DNA of 9,461 nt, taken from contig JBAYJU010000027.1 in assembly GCA_041664865.1 (NCBI GenBank), forward strand, positions 1 through 9,461, written 5' to 3'. The translations under genes were made by a program, and so were the position numbers. The first letter of the stretch is position 1; every line of letters starts with the position of its first letter. Shown in pieces: positions 6,101-9,461 of this stretch. This stretch comes from C7867-001 sp041664865. Its GTDB lineage: Bacteria; Patescibacteriota; Minisyncoccia; Phycocordibacterales; Phycocordibacteraceae. The notes below the pieces were generated by a model. The model was not told where the DNA came from. It was given only the letters and a program-made list of their open reading frames with translations, and did no database searches.

Positions 6101-6168
6101 AAGTGGTACTCGCCTGTAAATCTGTCAGCTTTGTTTTTCATATATACAGTAGGTATCCACTCAATCAT
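3154..6168 (-). CDS. RelA/SpoT-domain protein with a very large helical-repeat C-terminus
   Basis: This 1004-residue protein carries an N-terminal RelA/SpoT synthetase-fold domain at about residues 25-180. Visible motifs are the ATP-site segment ITARAKDPVKLREKI (R56, K58), DIEDLAGVRVV (D85, equivalent to the Mg-binding Asp), KGYRGTHI (Y126, H130), CEVQI (E154, equivalent to the catalytic Glu) and HTWNEIEHDIVYK (163-175). Two deviations from housekeeping enzymes are G in place of S in GY-x-S-x-H, and SS in place of RT after EVQI. No HD hydrolase, TGS or ACT domain is present. Residues about 180-1004 are leucine/lysine-rich and helical, resembling HEAT/TPR-type repeats. The last 125 end in a charged coiled region (REHRDAIERKRRRELDFGS). 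The likely activity is pyrophosphate transfer from ATP to a guanosine nucleotide or, as in toxSAS enzymes, to tRNA. It starts 11 bases after the GHKL gene; M10 is an alternative start. There is no Shine-Dalgarno site. Confidence 0.87.
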   Translation of the reverse strand: MIEWIPTVYMKNKADRFTGEYHLVQEKYRNFAEAIKGILNQLLADTDIKIYAITARAKDPVKLREKIITKEKEGTKYTALTDIEDLAGVRVVPYLESHKKEIAGLIYTEFEGADPKFEDKSKLKGYRGTHIILSLNPERAKLPEYRRYAGLKCEVQISSALYHTWNEIEHDIVYKPGKDREKLKTLGLDEIEKDFEEIMSSHIDQAAIHFDHIVKKHKDILKAGRIFFSDYLTDIRNATSNEQLLSFLEIADRFSHKRQLDCIKMVEATITLNELEPQVIGAIGPEKIYGKKQEDILKKCGAILGHFQIRYSDTPKVLELLLVLSQSSYQSVSTDAMNALKELVSYNSVFIDQYKTIFPQLNALKFIQQILPKNRAKNFKFILTVLREILSTSTEATFSTKVDELTFRSGALAPNENLIRLRRESIDFVVEILKKTKNLKERLELVRILAAALYPPTSGAGGDELIAMLIEDSKLISKIFQRLIIPKGKVKDYVLALEIEEELNRLLRSKNFDTAEVKHLYDRLQKDPEYNTFCTLVGDIRKYKTPDEDWTVAEKRRAEDVKKLVEKTNKRDLDLWHAQLINYIRPLKEGAIEEWQYSSLKTYIAWLVKEKPVIATELFKKALKTNSNLATNIFVTAFLDALRNAGQVAIWDEFVNEITDRKLPHLLNSLVYSLNLRKEQSLRNIRPKDIELLKKIVRSVKPYDFGRDDDFLLRHALIGSLTRLFVKAPRLMEVLIVEEIDKHPNMAHIYFNELPFASHRGWMNLNSWTPKGKEFMASQLVELKSLDWHNQEMLSEMFEPSLKPILKVIRKRIAKDSKKKRDGMHYEAIPYHFNPDLQRHISTHKDYTNEMGNWLIAMTSTWSKYNRDVAHFIQTIGGASYQVILRELISKGDKKSLKKASYALEGIDEPDFGLCMEITEKTDDKDILDRVSGRMYATGVVSGEDGLARAMEKKAQSLDVYTQSKNKRVRDFAKRMKKHFEENAAREHRDAIERKRRRELDFGS

Positions 6169-6179
6169 TCAGAAAATAT

Positions 6180-8228
6180 CTAGGTCCTCTTTTCGATAAG
6201 ATTTTGTATTTTCTGATACGCATACATGGTCGTAGTGTGATCTCGATCCATTATTTTACCTATCTTCGGGAATGAGAGGCCAAGCTCCTTGCGAAGGAGA
6301 TAGATAATCGTGTGCCTTGGAAGAATCAGAAATGCTTGTCTACTCGAACTAAGAAGATCGTCCACGTCAACGCTGTAGGTGGCTGCTGTATTCTCGACGA
6401 TGTTTTGGATTGCTTCTTTCTCCTTCATTTCCATTTCCGTTTGCTTGGCGATTTTGTCGACGGTATCAATGACTTTACCAGCTTTGGGCTTAATTTTGTG
6501 GATCTTATTTATCTTGTTGAGAGCTGATTTAAACAATTGTTCAATTCTTTGTCTCGATACGTGCATTTCATTTGCGATTTGTTGATACGTAAGACCATTT
6601 TCGAGCCTGCCTTCAAGTACCTGACGCTCGTTCTCATTGAGAGCAACATTTTCCGGCTCAGCTTTTAGAAGATAGGTCTGGGCCGTAAGAATATGCGAAT
6701 CCTTGGTGGCTACATCTTCGGCAACGTCTTCAGACATTATGTCTGCGAGGTTCTGAACCAATGTATCCCGTAAGCCAACTACCTTATCTAGGGACTGATT
6801 ATTTTCACGAAGAAATACTTCAACAATTCCCTCTGTAAGGAATATCGCGTGATAGAAAATATCAGGCTTCTGAAGAACCCTTAGGATACGGTAGTTCTGG
6901 TTCAGGATTACCATTATCGTATTCTTGTCTTTGTCGAGATAGGCCTCTTTAGCGACCGATTCCTCCAATGATCCCCATTGATAATCGAAACGGAAACGCT
7001 GTCCTGCAATTGTAATGAATCGGGCCTTGTTTTCTGAAGTCTTTTTGGGTGTCCTATTCTTTTCAGAGACTGGTTCGTCCTCAATGGTTGCTATTTCGTT
7101 TTCATGACTCTCGCGTGTTTCCATTTCAGACAGTTCGCCTTTCTCATTTCTTTTTTTCGAATCAGCTCCTGGAAACGCAAGTTCCTTAAGCTCATCAGAA
7201 TTATTGAGTGCCTTCAAGAGGTTATCCTTCAGCGTCTCTTTGAGTTCCCTCGGTAGGTCCTTAATCTTTTCCTCCTGATGTCTCTGTTGAACCTCTGCAA
7301 GGATAGGCTTGAGGTACTCACTAAACTTTTGGAAGAATTCTATGTAGTACTCGTTCTCTGTTTCAAACTCTCGTTTGTTAATCGTGACCGGAAGAGTATT
7401 CATGTGGATCTCACCAGTTATTGCCATTTTGGAAGGGTGGTAAACATAGCCCAATTTTTCATGGACTCGTATGAGACGTTTATTCCTATAGAGGTTAAAA
7501 CCACTCTTCTCGACTGAACCAACCTTCAAGATTCCCGTCCAACCCTTTACCACATCGCCGTTGCTGAGTGTTATAGAGAAATCTTTTCTGCTATCTGGAA
7601 ATATATCGGCTCCTTCAGCTCGAATCTTGTCACCGTTTAGTTTGAGCTCAACCTCCTTATTCGCAATAAAGGGGCTGAAACGTTCACTAAGATGCTTCTT
7701 CAGAACCTCAAGAAAAGTTGGGTAGAACTTTATTTTCAATTTCTCTATCTTGATACGAGTGAATGACTTACCTTTATCGGTCCCATCCTTTATCTGAATC
7801 TCAAAATCGTTCCAATTACCCTTTGACAAGAAGTCCTGCTCATCAAACACAAGGACATACTCTTCCTTGCTATTCTGCGGTGAAGTTTCAAGGGTGAACT
7901 TGCCACCAAGACTCATGCAGGATGCCTTGAGACCAATACCGAATTGACCGAGTTCTCCTTCACGCTTCCGAGAACTGCCAATCTTGATACTATTCGCTGC
8001 GACATCTTCAGACATACCGAGTCCGTCGTCTTCCACCGTGATTACACCCTTCTGCTTATCTATTTTGATATTTATAGAAACCTTCCCGACCTTCGGATTG
8101 ATCACGTCGATTGAATTGTCGATAAGCTCGGATAGAGCTTGTCCCGCGGTATAACCCGTCTGTCCGATTTTTGGGAATAGAGTTCTGTCCGGCGTTATAT
8201 CGATCCTCTTGGTTCGTGTAATAGACAT
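6180..8228 (-). CDS. GHKL (MORC/MutL-like) ATPase fused to sigma-70 region 4-like HTH and DnaA domain IV
   Basis: This 682-residue protein has three recognisable parts. Residues 15-130 are a GHKL ATP-binding domain: N box ELIDN (34-38), VEDDGLGM (65-72), IGSSRK (83-88) and GELGQFGIGLK (91-101). A transducer domain follows with FNLYRNKRLI (244-253) and INKREFE (283-289), as in MORC/MutL/Hsp90 relatives, where ATP closes a dimer. Residues 355-405 are a charged linker. Residues 530-575 form a sigma-70 region 4-like helix-turn-helix (LTYQQIANEMHVSRQRIEQL). Residues 618-678 match DnaA domain IV, including IIYLLRKELGLSFPKIGKIM and DRDHTTTMYAYQKI, whose R-D-H-T-T contacts the DnaA box in DnaA. No AAA+ domain is present, so it is not DnaA. 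I infer an ATP-driven, sequence-specific DNA-binding sensor or clamp. The ATG lies 3 bases after the upstream stop, implying coupled translation. Confidence 0.88.
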   Translation of the reverse strand: MSITRTKRIDITPDRTLFPKIGQTGYTAGQALSELIDNSIDVINPKVGKVSINIKIDKQKGVITVEDDGLGMSEDVAANSIKIGSSRKREGELGQFGIGLKASCMSLGGKFTLETSPQNSKEEYVLVFDEQDFLSKGNWNDFEIQIKDGTDKGKSFTRIKIEKLKIKFYPTFLEVLKKHLSERFSPFIANKEVELKLNGDKIRAEGADIFPDSRKDFSITLSNGDVVKGWTGILKVGSVEKSGFNLYRNKRLIRVHEKLGYVYHPSKMAITGEIHMNTLPVTINKREFETENEYYIEFFQKFSEYLKPILAEVQQRHQEEKIKDLPRELKETLKDNLLKALNNSDELKELAFPGADSKKRNEKGELSEMETRESHENEIATIEDEPVSEKNRTPKKTSENKARFITIAGQRFRFDYQWGSLEESVAKEAYLDKDKNTIMVILNQNYRILRVLQKPDIFYHAIFLTEGIVEVFLRENNQSLDKVVGLRDTLVQNLADIMSEDVAEDVATKDSHILTAQTYLLKAEPENVALNENERQVLEGRLENGLTYQQIANEMHVSRQRIEQLFKSALNKINKIHKIKPKAGKVIDTVDKIAKQTEMEMKEKEAIQNIVENTAATYSVDVDDLLSSSRQAFLILPRHTIIYLLRKELGLSFPKIGKIMDRDHTTTMYAYQKIQNLIEKRT

Positions 8229-8231
8229 ATA

Positions 8232-8477
8232 TCAAAGCTTAAAGCTAATTTTTTCCTTGGGATAGTAGAACTTTGCCTTTGCATCGCGCGCAGCCTTATC
8301 TACGGTAGAGAAGATCTTGTTGATCTCTTCTTCTGAGTAATCATAGGCACTCCTATTGGAACAGTTTGCGAGTACTTGAAGACGCTTTAATACCTCGTTC
8401 GTTCGAGATGTGGCCAACCGCTTGAACCGCTCACGCTTTTCTGGAAGTTTTTTCACTGTTTCTTTATTGTATGTCAT
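8232..8477 (-). CDS. small charged helical protein, first gene of the operon
   Basis: This 81-residue protein is rich in lysine, arginine and glutamate and is predicted to be almost entirely helical. It reads MTYNKETVKKLPEKRERFKR, then a core ATSRTNEVLKRLQVLANCSN, then YDYSEEEINKIFSTVDKAA and a lysine-rich tail ending in L. The core R-T-N-x-V-L-x-x-L-x-V-L-x-N-C-S-N with a following Y-x-Y-[ST]-E-E-E-x-x-x-I-F looks like that of a conserved family of short hypothetical proteins that I recall from mobile regions; the name and function are unknown to me. It could be a DNA- or nucleoprotein-binding accessory factor or an antitoxin-like partner of the two large proteins. It has no Shine-Dalgarno site, and the best promoter candidates would give a very short or absent leader. 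Confidence 0.75.
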   Translation of the reverse strand: MTYNKETVKKLPEKRERFKRLATSRTNEVLKRLQVLANCSNRSAYDYSEEEINKIFSTVDKAARDAKAKFYYPKEKISFKL

Positions 8478-8485
8478 TGTTGGTA

Positions 8486-8525
8486 AAGGTAGCGCGTATT
8501 TACCATATAGTCAATACCCTTACAA
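8486..8525 (-). promoter_or_regulatory. candidate promoter region of the three-gene operon
   Basis: Two overlapping sigma-70-type arrangements are visible on the minus strand. TTGACT (8509-8514) with 17 bases to TACCTT (8486-8491) would start almost at the ATG at 8477, giving a leaderless message. TTGTAA (8520-8525) with 17 bases to TAAATA (8497-8502), preceded by TGG, would start near 8490. An inverted repeat ACCCT/AGGGT (8516-8520, 8529-8533) covers the -35 area and could be an operator. Neither -10 is strong. Confidence 0.35.
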
Positions 8526-8667
8526 CAGAGGGTGTTTATAACCAATAGGATCCCGTTTATGAGTGCGCGTCGCCGCTTCTAATCCCCAATGGCAGTACCT
8601 ACGAGACTAACTGCGTTCCTGCTCTAATGACCGACCGAATATAAGCCAGCTATCCATCTCTATGATA

Positions 8668-8685
8668 AGCTGATTCCAATCAGCT
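8668..8685. repeat. 18-base palindrome downstream of the GH18 gene
   Basis: AGCTGATT-CC-AATCAGCT is an 8-base-arm inverted repeat 20 bases past the GH18 stop codon. It could act as a weak transcription terminator for that gene (minus strand), although no T-run follows. It lies in the 227-base spacer between the GH18 gene and the operon, in which I find no gene. Confidence 0.4.
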
Positions 8686-8704
8686 CTAACAAGGGTCACC
8701 AAAT

Positions 8705-9461
8705 TTATTTTTTCGGAAGTACGCTCCAAATATTCGGGTCTTGTCCTCCGTCTATTTTGAATATCGCCACGCCGCGGACGCCAAGCTCGCGGGCAAGCTG
8801 GATTTTGTCTTTGATGGCCTGTGCGTCGCTCCACCACACAATGTGTCGCGGGTCGGGAACGGCGCTTGCCAGCTGGGGAGTGGTCGTCGGTGTGTAAGTG
8901 AAACTCATCTCGCCAGCCGAATTGCGGGTCGGCGTGATGCCGAGGTCGGCTGCCAGCTGTAAAGCGTAGCCGGGATTAAATGCCCACTGCATTTTATAGC
9001 GATATCCTCGCGAGAGCGGCATCACCTCGTATTCGTAGCCGTAGGTGGGCACGCCGATGAGAATCTTGTTTTTTGAAATGAATCCGGATGCGAGCGTCAC
9101 GACTTTCTTCACCCACTTGGGGTCGGAGACGGGGATATAGGGAACGCCATTTGCGGCGGCATTGAGGCGGAGATCGGTCGCACCCTGGTCATACGCCATA
9201 ATCTCCACGCGGTCGCAGTATTTGTTGATGACCGTGTAATCGTTCACATACTGCAGTTTCTTCGGGATAACATCGAATGCCGATGAGGGCGGCGTACGCG
9301 GCTCGATGGCGCAGTACACGAGCTTTTTCCCCATGCGCGCGTAGAGTCCCTGCAAGAAGAGCGAGAAATACGGACGGCTTTCGTAGAGTTTTCCCTCGAA
9401 ATCGATATCGATGCCATCGAAGCCTCTCTCTTTTACGAGTGCGGCGATATTGTCCTCAAGC
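8705..9461 (-). CDS. glycoside hydrolase family 18 protein, 3' part only
   Basis: The visible 251 codons are the C-terminal part of a gene whose start lies beyond the right edge; the frame is open to 9460. The GH18 catalytic signature D-G-x-D-x-D-x-E is present as GFDGIDIDFEG close to the edge, with the catalytic Glu at 9395-9397. It is followed by the typical VEIMAYDQG barrel strand, IGVPTYGYEYEV, and a late IVWWSDAQAIKDKIQLAREL/GVRGVAIFKIDG segment that closes the barrel. GH18 enzymes cleave beta-1,4 N-acetylglucosamine links in chitin or peptidoglycan-like glycans. The YaaH-like branch acts on cell walls, which fits this layout best, but the substrate is not determinable. Any signal peptide or wall-binding domain would be in the missing N-terminus. 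The stop is TAA at 8705-8707. Base composition returns to the GC-rich background. Confidence 0.88.
   Translation of the reverse strand, partial: LEDNIAALVKERGFDGIDIDFEGKLYESRPYFSLFLQGLYARMGKKLVYCAIEPRTPPSSAFDVIPKKLQYVNDYTVINKYCDRVEIMAYDQGATDLRLNAAANGVPYIPVSDPKWVKKVVTLASGFISKNKILIGVPTYGYEYEVMPLSRGYRYKMQWAFNPGYALQLAADLGITPTRNSAGEMSFTYTPTTTPQLASAVPDPRHIVWWSDAQAIKDKIQLARELGVRGVAIFKIDGGQDPNIWSVLPKK

Noticed and set aside
6152..6160. DnaA-box-like sequence GTATCCACT near the RelA/SpoT start (and TGTGGATTC at 219-227)
   Set aside because: Only about 7 of 9 positions fit TTATCCACA. Such matches are expected by chance, and the first lies inside coding sequence. It is not evidence for self-binding by the DnaA-like domain.
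6180..8228. Reading the 682-aa gene as dnaA or as mutL
   Set aside because: There is no AAA+ Walker motor of DnaA and no MutL endonuclease or MutL C-terminal domain. Only the GHKL and DnaA domain IV parts are shared.
8499..8509. 11-base match TTTACCATATA shared with 269-279 upstream of the doxX-like gene
   Set aside because: It is short and AT-rich, occurs at two unrelated promoters with opposite gene orientation, and is likely a coincidence.
8607..8837. 76-codon minus-strand frame overlapping the GH18 3' end and reaching into the spacer
   Set aside because: It is in a different frame from the clearly coding GH18 sequence, starts inside it and has no ribosome-binding site. The tail DWNQLIIEMDSWLIFGRS looks faintly protein-like, but I could not support a gene.
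1..9461. CRISPR array, insertion sequence or rRNA
   Set aside because: There are no regularly spaced direct repeats, no transposase or integrase motifs and no rRNA-like sequence on either strand.

Overview
The window reads as a bacterial chromosome segment in which a GC-rich housekeeping background (roughly 55-65% G+C in lines I sampled) is interrupted by an AT-rich block (roughly 37-45%) carrying an unusual gene cluster. Three tRNA genes lack an encoded CCA, most genes lack a Shine-Dalgarno site, TGA is used as a normal stop codon, and the background genes are DoxX, a COG1078-type HD hydrolase and a GH18 protein. This style is compatible with a Patescibacteria/CPR bacterium, but that placement is inference from style only.

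Layout. Positions 1-300 hold a terminator-like hairpin, tRNA-Val(GAC) on the minus strand and its promoter. Positions 295-2350 hold a DoxX-family membrane protein, a hairpin shared with a convergent 33-codon small ORF, and an HD-domain phosphohydrolase with a clear promoter, ribosome-binding site and strong terminator. Positions 2390-2890 hold tRNA-Ser(CGA) on the minus strand and tRNA-Glu(UUC) on the plus strand. A dense tangle of inverted repeats follows tRNA-Glu and partly repeats its 3' end. A small minus-strand gene with a GGKRPGAGRK start (phage small-terminase-like) runs into this tangle and appears to have lost its normal C-terminus there.

The centre of interest is a tight minus-strand operon at 8477-3154, transcribed from right to left. 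It encodes an 81-aa charged helical protein, a 682-aa protein and a 1004-aa protein. The 682-aa protein joins a MORC/MutL/Hsp90-type GHKL ATPase to a sigma-70-region-4-like helix-turn-helix and a DnaA domain IV. The 1004-aa protein begins with a RelA/SpoT nucleotidyl/pyrophosphotransferase domain and continues as about 800 residues of helical-repeat-like sequence. The gaps between the genes are 3 and 11 bases, so they are very probably co-expressed. My working hypothesis is a conflict or defence system: the GHKL protein is an ATP-driven DNA-associated sensor or clamp, and the RelA/SpoT protein is the growth-arresting effector, making alarmone or pyrophosphorylating tRNA like toxSAS enzymes. 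I know of no described system with this architecture, but I could not search.

Beyond a 227-base spacer, the right end returns to GC-rich sequence with the 3' part of a glycoside hydrolase family 18 gene that runs off the window.
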